64,000 bases of DNA from Bacteroidota bacterium (GTDB lineage: Bacteria; Bacteroidota; Bacteroidia; Bacteroidales; Paludibacteraceae): positions 1 to 64,000 of the forward strand of contig JAEWUM010000056.1 of NCBI GenBank assembly GCA_023459355.1. Direction: 5' to 3'. The position numbers were made by a program, and so were the translations under genes. Positions 7,888-15,662 of this stretch are shown here, piece by piece. Positions within the stretch are counted from its first letter, which is position 1. Every line of letters starts with the position of its first letter. The notes under the pieces are model-generated. The model was not told the origin of the DNA and did not search any database. It saw only the letters and a program-made list of their open reading frames with translations.

Positions 7888-9387
7888 ATTCGGTTTCATC
7901 TGCGGGAAAAACAACACTTCCTGTATCGCTTGTTGTCCGGTCATCAGCATGACTAACCTGTCCATTCCGATTCCCATGCCGGAAGTCGGGGGCATGCCGT
8001 ATTCGAGTGAACGCACGAAATCCATGTCGATATGCATGGCTTCGTCATCGCCTTTTTCGCTTAGTTTTAATTGTTCCTGGAATCGTCCGAGCTGGTCGAT
8101 AGGGTCATTCAATTCAGAATAGGCATTGGCCAATTCTTTTCCGTTGACCATCAGTTCGAAACGTTCTGTCAGTTCAGGGTTGCTGCGGTGGCGTTTGCAA
8201 AGCGGACTCATTTCAATCGGGTAATCGGTGATGAAAGTCGGCTGGATGTATTTGCCTTCGCATTTCTCCCCGAAAATCTCGTCAATCATCTTTCCTTTTC
8301 CCATTGATTTATCCGTTTCGATGTGCAATTGTTTGCATACATCCCGCAACTGATCTTCGTTCATCCCATTGATGTCGATGCCGGTATGTTCCTTGATGGC
8401 ATCAATCATGGTAACCCGTTTGAAAGGCGTTTTGAACGAGATGGTCTTGTCGCCAAACTGAACTTCAGTCGTACCGTTCACGTCTAAACACACCTTTTCC
8501 ACCATCTTTTCGGTGAATTCCATCATCCAGTTGTAATCCTTGTAGGCCACGTAAATTTCCATGGCGGTAAATTCCGGATTGTGGGTGCGGTCCATGCCTT
8601 CGTTGCGGAAGTTTTTCGAAAATTCGTAAACCCCTTCGAAACCACCTACAATGAGGCGTTTCAGGTACAATTCGTTCGCGATACGCAGGTAAAGCGGAAT
8701 GTCGAGCGCGTTGTGATGGGTGATAAACGGGCGGGCAGCCGCACCACCGGGGATAGACTGCAAAACCGGTGTTTCAACTTCGATGTATCCCTGCGCGTTG
8801 AAATACTCGCGCATCGAGTTATATACCTTGGTGCGTTTGATAAAAATTTCTTTGATGCCATCGTTTACCACCAAATCTACATAACGCTGGCGATAACGTT
8901 GCTCCGGATCTTCGAAGGCATCGTAGGCAACGCCATCTTTATATTTTACTATCGGAAGGGGTTTTAATGATTTGGAAAGTACGGTTAATTCCTGTGCATG
9001 CACCGAAATTTCACCCATCTGCGTGCGGAAAACATAGCCTTTGATACCGATAAAATCACCGATATCCAATAACTTCTTGAAGACCGTGTTGTACATTTCC
9101 GGCTGTTCCTCCGTGTTGATGTCATCGCGACTCACATACACCTGGATACGACCTTTCGAGTCCATGATTTCGATGAAAGAAGCTTTTCCCATGATGCGGC
9201 GGCTCATCAAACGTCCGGCGATACACACCGGTTTACCCGATTCTTCATCCTTAAATTCAGCTTTTATATCTGTTGAATACGCATCTGCCGGGTACAAGGC
9301 AGCAGGGTAGGGGTCGATGCCCATTTCACGTAAACGATTGAGGCTCTCACGTCTGAACAGTTCCTGTTCACTTAATTCTATACTCAT
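7876..9387 (-). CDS. lysS: lysyl-tRNA synthetase, class II
   Basis: LysRS charges tRNA-Lys. The 503-residue protein has an N-terminal OB-fold anticodon domain (about 55-155; GRLMSRRIMGKASFIEI) and the class II core. Motif 1 is RYRQRYVDLV, motif 2 is FRNEGMDRTHNPEFTAMEIY, and motif 3 is GMGIGMDRLVMLMTG near the C-terminus. The gene leads the minus-strand lysS-gpsA-pgi group. A TACTTTTG box lies 25 bp upstream of the start. The last residues and the TAG stop are encoded by the right arm of a TTAGTGG-type inverted repeat, so the natural C-terminus has probably been altered by a few residues. Confidence 0.97.
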   Translation of the reverse strand: MSIELSEQELFRRESLNRLREMGIDPYPAALYPADAYSTDIKAEFKDEESGKPVCIAGRLMSRRIMGKASFIEIMDSKGRIQVYVSRDDINTEEQPEMYNTVFKKLLDIGDFIGIKGYVFRTQMGEISVHAQELTVLSKSLKPLPIVKYKDGVAYDAFEDPEQRYRQRYVDLVVNDGIKEIFIKRTKVYNSMREYFNAQGYIEVETPVLQSIPGGAAARPFITHHNALDIPLYLRIANELYLKRLIVGGFEGVYEFSKNFRNEGMDRTHNPEFTAMEIYVAYKDYNWMMEFTEKMVEKVCLDVNGTTEVQFGDKTISFKTPFKRVTMIDAIKEHTGIDINGMNEDQLRDVCKQLHIETDKSMGKGKMIDEIFGEKCEGKYIQPTFITDYPIEMSPLCKRHRSNPELTERFELMVNGKELANAYSELNDPIDQLGRFQEQLKLSEKGDDEAMHIDMDFVRSLEYGMPPTSGMGIGMDRLVMLMTGQQAIQEVLFFPQMKPNISD

Positions 9388-9411
9388 ATATTGTTTGTTT
9401 CAAAATTATTG

Positions 9412-9419
9412 CAAAAGTA
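9412..9419 (-). promoter_or_regulatory. candidate -7 box for lysS
   Basis: The minus strand reads TACTTTTG, matching TAnnTTTG, 25 bp upstream of the lysS ATG. This gives a short leader. Confidence 0.5.
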
Positions 9420-9442
9420 CAAAAAAAGGGTGGAATATACCA

Positions 9443-9450
9443 TATTTTTG
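9443..9450 (+). promoter_or_regulatory. candidate -7 box for the truncated KilA-N gene
   Basis: TATTTTTG matches TAnnTTTG. It lies about 100 bp before the preferred ATG at 9548 and 22 bp before an alternative in-frame ATG at 9473. Confidence 0.35.
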
Positions 9451-9547
9451 AAATTGCAGGATTGGTTGTGAAATGTTTTACGAATTGCGTGGCCTAAATG
9501 AATTGGAATGTTTAAATTTGGGGCTGAAAAATTTAAACAGTAAATCT

Positions 9548-10021
9548 ATGAGAAATGAAATGAAACTAACGATAAAAGAATTGACAGTCAGAACCATGAT
9601 GGTTAATGGCGTTGATTATATTTGTATTACAGATATTGCGAAGCAAAAGAATCCACATGAACCTAAAGATGTAGTCAAGAACTGGATGCGTCTGAAAAAC
9701 ACATTAGAATATCTTGGTCTTTGGGAGATGTTGAATAATCCAGCCTTTAAAGGGGTCGAATTCGACCCCCTTTTGAAAGATGCAGGTACTAATGCATTTA
9801 CAATGAGCCCTTCCAGGTGGATAGAACTTACCGCTGCAATTGGATTGTTAACAAAGAATGGGAAAGGAGGTGGAACTTATGCACAGAAAGACATTGCATT
9901 TAAGTTTGCTAGTTGGGTGAGCATCAAGCCAACACATTCACAATTATCCTCAATTTCAACTTCATATTGCTTTCAATCACCACGTTTGGGTCAGGTTTTA
10001 ACAACCGCCTTAGCTTGCTGA
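9548..10021 (+). pseudogene. KilA-N domain gene, 3' truncated
   Basis: The frame starts MRNEMKLTIKELTVRTMM and continues with KilA-N features: DYICITDIAKQKNPHEPKDVVKNW, an F-D-P-L-L-K-D segment, and FTMSPSRWIELTAAIGL ending KFASWVS. KilA-N is a DNA-binding domain found in phage and mobile-element proteins. The expected continuation of the domain, usually another 50 or more residues, is missing. After SWVS at 9922 the frame runs antisense into the response regulator gene, whose stop codon is at 9924-9926, and ends in unrelated residues. A deletion that fused two 3' ends is the simplest explanation. An in-frame ATG at 9473 adds 25 residues without homology. Confidence 0.7.
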
Positions 10022-10601
10022 TACAATTGAGCAGGGTTTGATCCTTCATTTTGAAATCATCTTCAGCCCAGACTTTCTTACAGATATAATCCTTTCCGAT
10101 GAAGATCCCGATGTGTTCGCAAAGAATCGTGAGCACATTGTTTTCGCAATTCCCCAGGCGGATCGTTTTATCTCCGTAATACAACATCTGCTCGGTTGGG
10201 TTGAAACTAAAGTTACCGAGCATAAACTTCTGCTTCGCTACGATCAAATCAAACATTTTTTGAATACGCAGCCGAAACTCATTTATATTAAAGGGTTTCA
10301 ACATGAGGTCGGAGTAGCTGAACTTCAGCAGTTTGCTCATCTCTTCTTCGTCGGTAATACCGGTTGAAAATAAAATGGGAACCTGCGATTTCGATCTGAT
10401 GATTCGTGCCACATCAAAGCCATCCAGACTGCCTTCAAGCTTGATGTCGAGTATGACAAGGTCGGGTATGCTCCGGTCAAATTCATTCAGCGCATCTGTT
10501 CCCGATGTGAAGTGTAAAACATTAATTTTGAGATTCTTCAGAGTGTAAATGATAGGTGTTGCAAAGCTGATATCATCTTCAATGTAAATAGCCTTTTTCA
10601 T
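9924..10601 (-). CDS. orphan response regulator (REC + winged-helix)
   Basis: The 225-residue product has a receiver domain with acidic pocket E8/D9/D10, phospho-acceptor Asp52 (LVILDIK), and Lys102 in MLKPF. A C-terminal OmpR-like DNA-binding domain (about 130-215) contains LRRLLKPDPNVVIES. Start MKKAIYIEDD at 10601 is preferred over the ATG three codons upstream because receiver domains begin this way. No histidine kinase gene lies in the window, so its partner is unknown. The C-terminal end abuts the KilA-N remnant and may be slightly altered by that junction. It is the only recognisable transcriptional regulator in the 64 kb. Confidence 0.88.
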   Translation of the reverse strand: MKKAIYIEDDISFATPIIYTLKNLKINVLHFTSGTDALNEFDRSIPDLVILDIKLEGSLDGFDVARIIRSKSQVPILFSTGITDEEEMSKLLKFSYSDLMLKPFNINEFRLRIQKMFDLIVAKQKFMLGNFSFNPTEQMLYYGDKTIRLGNCENNVLTILCEHIGIFIGKDYICKKVWAEDDFKMKDQTLLNCISKLRRLLKPDPNVVIESNMKLKLRIIVNVLA

Positions 10602-10610
10602 AATTAACAA

Positions 10611-10880
10611 TACAATTTGACATGAGATAAAGTGATACGGTTATTGTAAAATCATTTAGATAAAATTCGGGTGCGAAATTAATATATTTCGTGTCAATAA
10701 ACAATTATAAGCTAACAATTTAGTTTATATATGTTCATTTTGTTAGGATTTTGTTATAAATGTATATAATTTAGTTATAGTCTGACAGGTTATATTGCCC
10801 TAATATTGCAGCCGGTTTGCTTTCGATAAATATTCAGGAGCAAGCTTAAAAATACACATTTAATAATTAATTCATTATTT
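10611..10880. other. AT-rich divergent intergenic region
   Basis: This 270-bp region separates the response regulator gene from the HU-like gene. It is very AT-rich and must hold both promoters. The only partial -7 match for the plus direction is TAATATTG near 10800. I see no repeat or small gene in it. Confidence 0.4.
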
Positions 10881-11615
10881 ATGGCAGATGTCAAAAAAAA
10901 TGTGATTGTAGAGTTGTATGATCTAGCAATCACCGAGAGAAAAGATGACCGTTTCGGTCGGGTAGTAAAACAGAACTCGCTCAACGAGGACGATTTAATC
11001 AACATCGCGGTACAGCGGCGTACCGATTTGAGTCCCACCTCGCTCAAATCGACCATGGAGCTATTGAAAAACATAGCCCGTGAGCAAATAGCCAATGGCT
11101 CGTCGGTAGCGTTCGGACTGGGTTATTTCAGTGTGGGAGTAAACGGCGTGTTTATCGGCGATAAGCCCGTATGGGATTCCAATGAACATTCACTCATGGT
11201 GAAGGTAACCCCCACCGCCGAATTGCGCAACGATGTGAGGTCGGCAACAGTCAACCTCCGTGGCGATGCTCCGGTTGGAACCGCCATCAGCAAGGTGATT
11301 GATGTGGTAACCGGCGAGTTGAATTCGGTGCTGACCCCGGGAGGGGCGGTGAATATTATCGGGAGCCGGATAAAGGTTGCCGGAGATTCGGATACTAACG
11401 GATTAAGTCTCATTAATCAGGCCAATGGTGAGGAGACCAAAATTCCATCATCGGCTATTGCCACCAACGAACCCAGCAAAGTGGTTTTCGTGATGCCCGC
11501 GGATATAGTAGCCGGCGATTACAAAATCAGAATCACCACCCAATTTTCAAATTCAAGTACACAGCTAAAAGAACCAAGATCATACGATTGTGATGTTGTG
11601 CTGGCAGTAGGCTGA
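10881..11615 (+). CDS. HU/IHF-like DNA-binding protein with C-terminal DUF4469-type domain
   Basis: This 244-residue protein begins MADVKKNVIVELYDLAITER. Residues about 1-120 resemble the Bacteroidota HU-like DNA-binding domain (TDLSPTSLKSTMELLKNIA, then a beta-rich GLGYFSVGVNGVF stretch). Residues about 130-240 form an Ig-like module with PGGAVNIIGSRIKVAGDSD and a terminal SYDCDVVLAVG, fitting the DUF4469 (Bvu_2165-like) family. The role is unknown; paralogues are common in Bacteroidales and may be nucleoid proteins. A strong terminator follows 27 bp after the stop. There is no signal peptide. Confidence 0.8.
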   Translation: MADVKKNVIVELYDLAITERKDDRFGRVVKQNSLNEDDLINIAVQRRTDLSPTSLKSTMELLKNIAREQIANGSSVAFGLGYFSVGVNGVFIGDKPVWDSNEHSLMVKVTPTAELRNDVRSATVNLRGDAPVGTAISKVIDVVTGELNSVLTPGGAVNIIGSRIKVAGDSDTNGLSLINQANGEETKIPSSAIATNEPSKVVFVMPADIVAGDYKIRITTQFSNSSTQLKEPRSYDCDVVLAVG

Positions 11616-11642
11616 TTTTTTCTCAGTTTAAGTTCACGCTTA

Positions 11643-11675
11643 CCCCCGGTCGGATTTCGATCGGGGGTTTGTTTT
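11643..11675 (+). terminator. rho-independent terminator of the HU-like gene
   Basis: A 10-bp stem (CCCCCGGTCG with CGATCGGGGG, one G-T pair) with a five-base loop is followed by TTTGTTTT. Confidence 0.85.
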
Positions 11676-11703
11676 GCACATAATTGATTGTTAATGTATC
11701 TAT

Positions 11704-11888
11704 AAACCTTATTTTTGACCTTATTTTCTGACTAAACTACCTTAGTAGCAGTCGAGATTCATTAACATCTCTCTTCTGACCTTATTTGAGTATTATATAT
11801 CAAAATAAGGTAATAAGGTTTCACGTAATATGGTAACCAATAGCTACTAAGGTAGTTTAGTCAGAAAATAAGGTTAAAAATAAGGTTT
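11704..11888. repeat. MITE-like element with 46-bp terminal inverted repeats
   Basis: The arms 11704-11749 and 11843-11888 are 46 bp long and differ at one position when one is reverse-complemented. The outer end is AAACCTTATTTTTGACC and the inner end CCTTAGTAGC. The 93-bp middle holds a smaller inverted repeat (11779-11811). There is no open frame and no certain target duplication. Options are a non-autonomous transposable element or a structured regulatory site. Confidence 0.6.
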
Positions 11889-11958
11889 CATTTGTGACAA
11901 TCATACAAAGACATACAATCTGCTTTTTAATGAAATAGTAGCTTCTATGTAGTGATAA

Positions 11959-12073
11959 GGGTAGCCGGTACGTCAACAGCAGGGTTACCGGTACGTCGAT
12001 AGCAGGGTAGCCGGTACGTCAATAGCAGGGTAGCCGGTACGTCGATGGTAGGGTTACCGGTGCGTCACCTGTG
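11959..12073. repeat. five 23-bp tandem repeats upstream of hsdR
   Basis: Five contiguous units start at 11959, 11982, 12005, 12028 and 12051. Each carries GGGTWRCCGGTACGTC followed by a more variable seven bases; the last unit is the most diverged. There are no spacers, and 23 is not a multiple of three, so the array does not encode protein. It may be an iteron-like protein-binding array or a minisatellite. It ends 142 bp before the hsdR promoter box. Confidence 0.85.
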
Positions 12074-12214
12074 AACGTAGCAAACACAATGACTTTTACT
12101 GATTTTAGTAGAAAAATAAATAATATGTTTATCTATATGAGTATAAGGGGCGGGCATTTTTTTGAACGTCCTGAATTTATTCTATATAATGTGATAATTT
12201 TAAGTGTTTTTTTG

Positions 12215-12222
12215 TAGCTTTG
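12215..12222 (+). promoter_or_regulatory. -7 box of the type I restriction operon
   Basis: TAGCTTTG matches TAnnTTTG exactly. Transcription would start near 12229, so the TTG at 12227 is not usable and the ATG at 12257 must be the hsdR start. Confidence 0.6.
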
Positions 12223-12256
12223 GGGTTTGAAAAAAATACCGCAACAGTCTTTAGTT

Positions 12257-14629
12257 ATGGATAAAAAATTACTATCCGAAAGAGATATTTGTACAAAGTT
12301 TATTACACCTGCTATAGAAAAAGCAGGTTGGAACAAGCACACGCAATTGCTTGAAGAAGTTTCATTTACTGATGGGAAAATTCATGTTAGAGGAAAGCTG
12401 ACAGCTCGCGGAGAAAGAAAGCGGGCTGATTACATTTTGTATTTTAAACCGAATATCCCTGTTGCAGTCATTGAAGCCAAAGATAACAAACATTCAGTCA
12501 GAGCAGGAATTCAACAGGCACTGGATTATGCCCGAATACTCGATATTCCGTGTGTTTTCAGCAGTAATGGTGATGGATTTTTGTTTCATGACCGTACTGC
12601 CAATGATGGGAACATTGAAACCGAACTGAATAACAATGAATTTCCGACACCAGAACAACTCTGGGAAAAATACAAGCAATTCAAAGGGATAACGACACCT
12701 AAAGCTGAAAAATTAGCTTCACAGGATTATTTTTTTGACGGAACAACCCGCCGGCCACGTTACTATCAACAAATTGCAGTTAACCGTACTGTGGAAGCCA
12801 TTGCTAAGGGCCAAAACAGGATTTTGCTGGTTATGGCAACAGGAACAGGAAAAACTTATGTTGCATTTCAGATTATCCATCGACTGTGGAAAAGTGGTGC
12901 AAAGAAACGTATTTTGTTTTTAGCTGACCGAAATGCACTGATTGATCAGACACGCAGGGGTGATTTTCGCCATTTTAAAGATAAAATGACCGTCGTTAAA
13001 CATCGTCAGGTCGATAAAAGTTACGAGATATATCTGGCTTTATATCAGGGATTATCCGGTAATGATGATGTCGCAAACATCTACAAACAGTTTTCGAGAG
13101 AGTTCTTTGATTTAATCGTGATTGATGAGTGCCATCGGGGAAGTGCCAATGAAGATAGTGCCTGGCGTGAAATTCTAAGCTATTTTAATAACGCTACCCA
13201 CATCGGTCTAACTGCCACACCCAAAGAAACATTGGTCACCAGCAATTCGGAGTATTTCGGCGACCCGCTTTATACTTATTCGCTTCGGCAGGGTATTGAT
13301 GATGGCTTTCTTGCACCCTATCGTGTCCTTCGCGTGGGACTGAACATCGACCTCGAGGGCTGGCGGCCACCAGTTGGTTTCAAAGATAAAAACGGTAAAC
13401 TTGTGGAAGACCGCATCTACAACCGGACTGACTTCGACAGAAATATTGTTGTTGACGAACGTACTGAGTTGGTTGCTCAAAAACTAACAGAGTTTTTAAA
13501 TGGATTCGATCGTTTTGCCAAAACAATTGTATTTTGCGTGGATATTGACCATGCTGAACGCATGCGTTCTTCGTTAGCCAAATGCAATGCTGATTTGGTT
13601 GCTGAGAATTACAAATACATCATGCAAATAACAGGCGATAATGACGAAGGAAAACGCGAACTGGATAATTTTATCAATCCGGAAGAGCGCTATCCGGTTA
13701 TTGCAACTACTTCAGAATTGATGACTACAGGCGTGGATGCCCAAACCTGCAAAGTGATCGTGTTGGATGCCAACATCAATTCAATGACCAAATTCAAACA
13801 AATCATTGGTCGCGGTACTCGTATCAACGAAGATTTCGGTAAGCTGTTCTTTACTATCATCGATTTCCGGAATGCAACCGATTTATTTGCTGATAGTTCG
13901 TTCGATGGCGATCCGATTCGGGTAAAAATTGCCACTCAGGATGAAGATTTGGGAGAAGATGAACATGAAGAGTCTGAAGGTGCTGGTTACGGTGAAAATG
14001 AGGATTTCGAAAGTGGTGGTGATATTGTTTCTGATCTTCCCATTAGCCTAACCCCTCCGCCTCCAAGAGAAAAGATTTATGTCAATGGAGTTGATGTGTC
14101 GATTTTGGTGAGTCGTGAATTGCACTTCGACCACCACGGGCGACCAATCACCGTAAGCCTGAAAGAGCATACCCGCGACATCATAACCCATAATTTCGGT
14201 AGCCTAAATGATTTTCTGAATACCTGGTCGGCAACCGACAAGAAAGAAGTTATCATTGAAGAGTTAGCCAAACAGGGAGTGTTGATTGATGCTTTGGTTG
14301 ATGCTGTCGATAAACCGATGGATTTATTCGACCTGATCTGTTATCTGGCATACGATCAGCCCCCTTTGACACGTAAAGAACGAGCCAACAATGTAAAGAA
14401 AAGGAATTACTTCACTAAATACGGTGAGCAGGCGCGGAAAGTATTGGAAGCGTTGTTGGATAAATATGCGGATGAAGGCATTGAAAATATTGAAAGCATG
14501 TCGGTACTTACAATTCCCCCAATCAATCAATTTGGTTCCTTAACTGAGATAATCAACGAATTTGGTAGCAGGGAAAGTTATTTAACCGCTATTAAAGAAT
14601 TGGAAGTAGAATTATATAAAACAGCATAG
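12257..14629 (+). CDS. hsdR: type I restriction enzyme, R (motor/nuclease) subunit
   Basis: HsdR translocates and cuts unmodified DNA within the HsdR-M-S complex. The 790-residue protein has an N-terminal PD-(D/E)XK nuclease domain (Asp58 in RADYIL, Glu73-Ala-Lys75). It is followed by an SF2 helicase motor: Walker A ATGTGKT near 194-200, DECH at 290-293, TATPKE near 320 and QIIGRGTR at 515-522. The C-terminal region (about 620-790) resembles the EcoEI-type R C-terminal domain. The start at 12257 is chosen because the promoter box at 12215 rules out the upstream TTG. rhuM follows after 7 bp. All catalytic motifs look intact. Confidence 0.95.
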   Translation: MDKKLLSERDICTKFITPAIEKAGWNKHTQLLEEVSFTDGKIHVRGKLTARGERKRADYILYFKPNIPVAVIEAKDNKHSVRAGIQQALDYARILDIPCVFSSNGDGFLFHDRTANDGNIETELNNNEFPTPEQLWEKYKQFKGITTPKAEKLASQDYFFDGTTRRPRYYQQIAVNRTVEAIAKGQNRILLVMATGTGKTYVAFQIIHRLWKSGAKKRILFLADRNALIDQTRRGDFRHFKDKMTVVKHRQVDKSYEIYLALYQGLSGNDDVANIYKQFSREFFDLIVIDECHRGSANEDSAWREILSYFNNATHIGLTATPKETLVTSNSEYFGDPLYTYSLRQGIDDGFLAPYRVLRVGLNIDLEGWRPPVGFKDKNGKLVEDRIYNRTDFDRNIVVDERTELVAQKLTEFLNGFDRFAKTIVFCVDIDHAERMRSSLAKCNADLVAENYKYIMQITGDNDEGKRELDNFINPEERYPVIATTSELMTTGVDAQTCKVIVLDANINSMTKFKQIIGRGTRINEDFGKLFFTIIDFRNATDLFADSSFDGDPIRVKIATQDEDLGEDEHEESEGAGYGENEDFESGGDIVSDLPISLTPPPPREKIYVNGVDVSILVSRELHFDHHGRPITVSLKEHTRDIITHNFGSLNDFLNTWSATDKKEVIIEELAKQGVLIDALVDAVDKPMDLFDLICYLAYDQPPLTRKERANNVKKRNYFTKYGEQARKVLEALLDKYADEGIENIESMSVLTIPPINQFGSLTEIINEFGSRESYLTAIKELEVELYKTA

Positions 14630-14636
14630 AGAAAAC

Positions 14637-15662
14637 ATGAACAATTCTCAAATAATAATCTACCAGACTGAAAACGGTCAGACTAAACTTGATGTACGTC
14701 TTGAAGGCGAAACAGTTTGGCTTACTCAAAAGCTTATGGCTGAGTTGTTTCAAACCAGTCCGCAGAATATTACCATTCACCTGAAGAATATCTATGAAGA
14801 AGGTGAGTTAGATGAAAACTCAACTTGTAAGGATTTCTTACAAGTTCAAATTGAAGGTTTACGAACTATTGAAAGAAAACAAAAATTTTACAACCTCGAT
14901 GCCATTATTTCAGTTGGCTACCGCATAAAATCGAATATTGCTACCAGGTTTAGAATCTGGGCTACCCAGCACTTACGTGAATACATTGTCAAAGGTTTTG
15001 TTTTGGATGATGAAAGGCTTAAAAACCCTGACCTGCCTTTTGATTACTTTGAACAATTGATGTTACGAATACAAGATATTCGGACTTCAGAAAAGAGGTT
15101 TTATCAAAAAATAACTGATATTTATGCCACAAGCGTGGATTACGACCCAACTTCCGATGTAAGTATCACGTTTTTTAAAACGGTACAAAACAAAATGCAC
15201 TGGGCCATCACGGGTCAAACTGCTGCAGAAATAATTATCAGCAGAGCTGACAGTTCTAAACCAAATATGGGACTTACCAACTGGCGTGGAGAAAAACCAA
15301 GAAAACAGGATGTAAGTATCGCAAAGAATTACCTAAACGAGGAGGAACTCCTTTCATTGAATAATTTGGTTGAACAATATCTCATTTTTGCGCAGGGACA
15401 GGCAATGCGGCGCATTCCCATGTATATGTCCAATTGGATTGAGAAGTTACATGGATTTTTATCGCTCAATGATAGAGATATACTTACTACAGCCGGAAAA
15501 ATTTCTCATGAATTAGCCATCGGTTTTGCCGAAGATGAATATGAGAAATACAGGACGAAAGTAATTGCCGAAAGTGATAAGCAACTATCCGATTTTGAGA
15601 AAACAATAAAACAATTAGAAAAGATTACAAAAAAGAAGAAACAAGATAACAAAAATGAGTAA
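14637..15662 (+). CDS. RhuM-family protein inside the restriction operon
   Basis: This 341-residue protein matches the Virulence RhuM family, named from a Salmonella pathogenicity-island gene. The N-terminus has the family hallmarks DVRLEGETVWLTQKLMAELF and SPQNITIHLKNIYEEGEL, a predicted helix-turn-helix-like unit. These are followed by YNLDAIISVGYRIKS and the TRFRIWATQHLREYIVKGF block. The C-terminal half is helical and ends in a lysine-rich tail. The biochemical function is unknown. It lies 7 bp after hsdR and overlaps hsdM by 8 bp, so it is cotranscribed with the restriction genes. RhuM proteins recur inside type I loci, which suggests an accessory or regulatory role. Confidence 0.88.
   Translation: MNNSQIIIYQTENGQTKLDVRLEGETVWLTQKLMAELFQTSPQNITIHLKNIYEEGELDENSTCKDFLQVQIEGLRTIERKQKFYNLDAIISVGYRIKSNIATRFRIWATQHLREYIVKGFVLDDERLKNPDLPFDYFEQLMLRIQDIRTSEKRFYQKITDIYATSVDYDPTSDVSITFFKTVQNKMHWAITGQTAAEIIISRADSSKPNMGLTNWRGEKPRKQDVSIAKNYLNEEELLSLNNLVEQYLIFAQGQAMRRIPMYMSNWIEKLHGFLSLNDRDILTTAGKISHELAIGFAEDEYEKYRTKVIAESDKQLSDFEKTIKQLEKITKKKKQDNKNE

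Noticed and set aside
11959..12073. Possible CRISPR array
   Set aside because: The 23-bp units are directly adjacent with no unique spacers, and no cas gene is present.
12227..12256. Upstream TTG start for hsdR giving ten extra residues
   Set aside because: It lies five bases after the TAGCTTTG box, so it would be at or before the transcription start; the ATG at 12257 fits.
9548..15662. Prophage, suggested by KilA-N and RhuM
   Set aside because: No phage structural, lysis or integrase genes are present; both families also occur outside phages.
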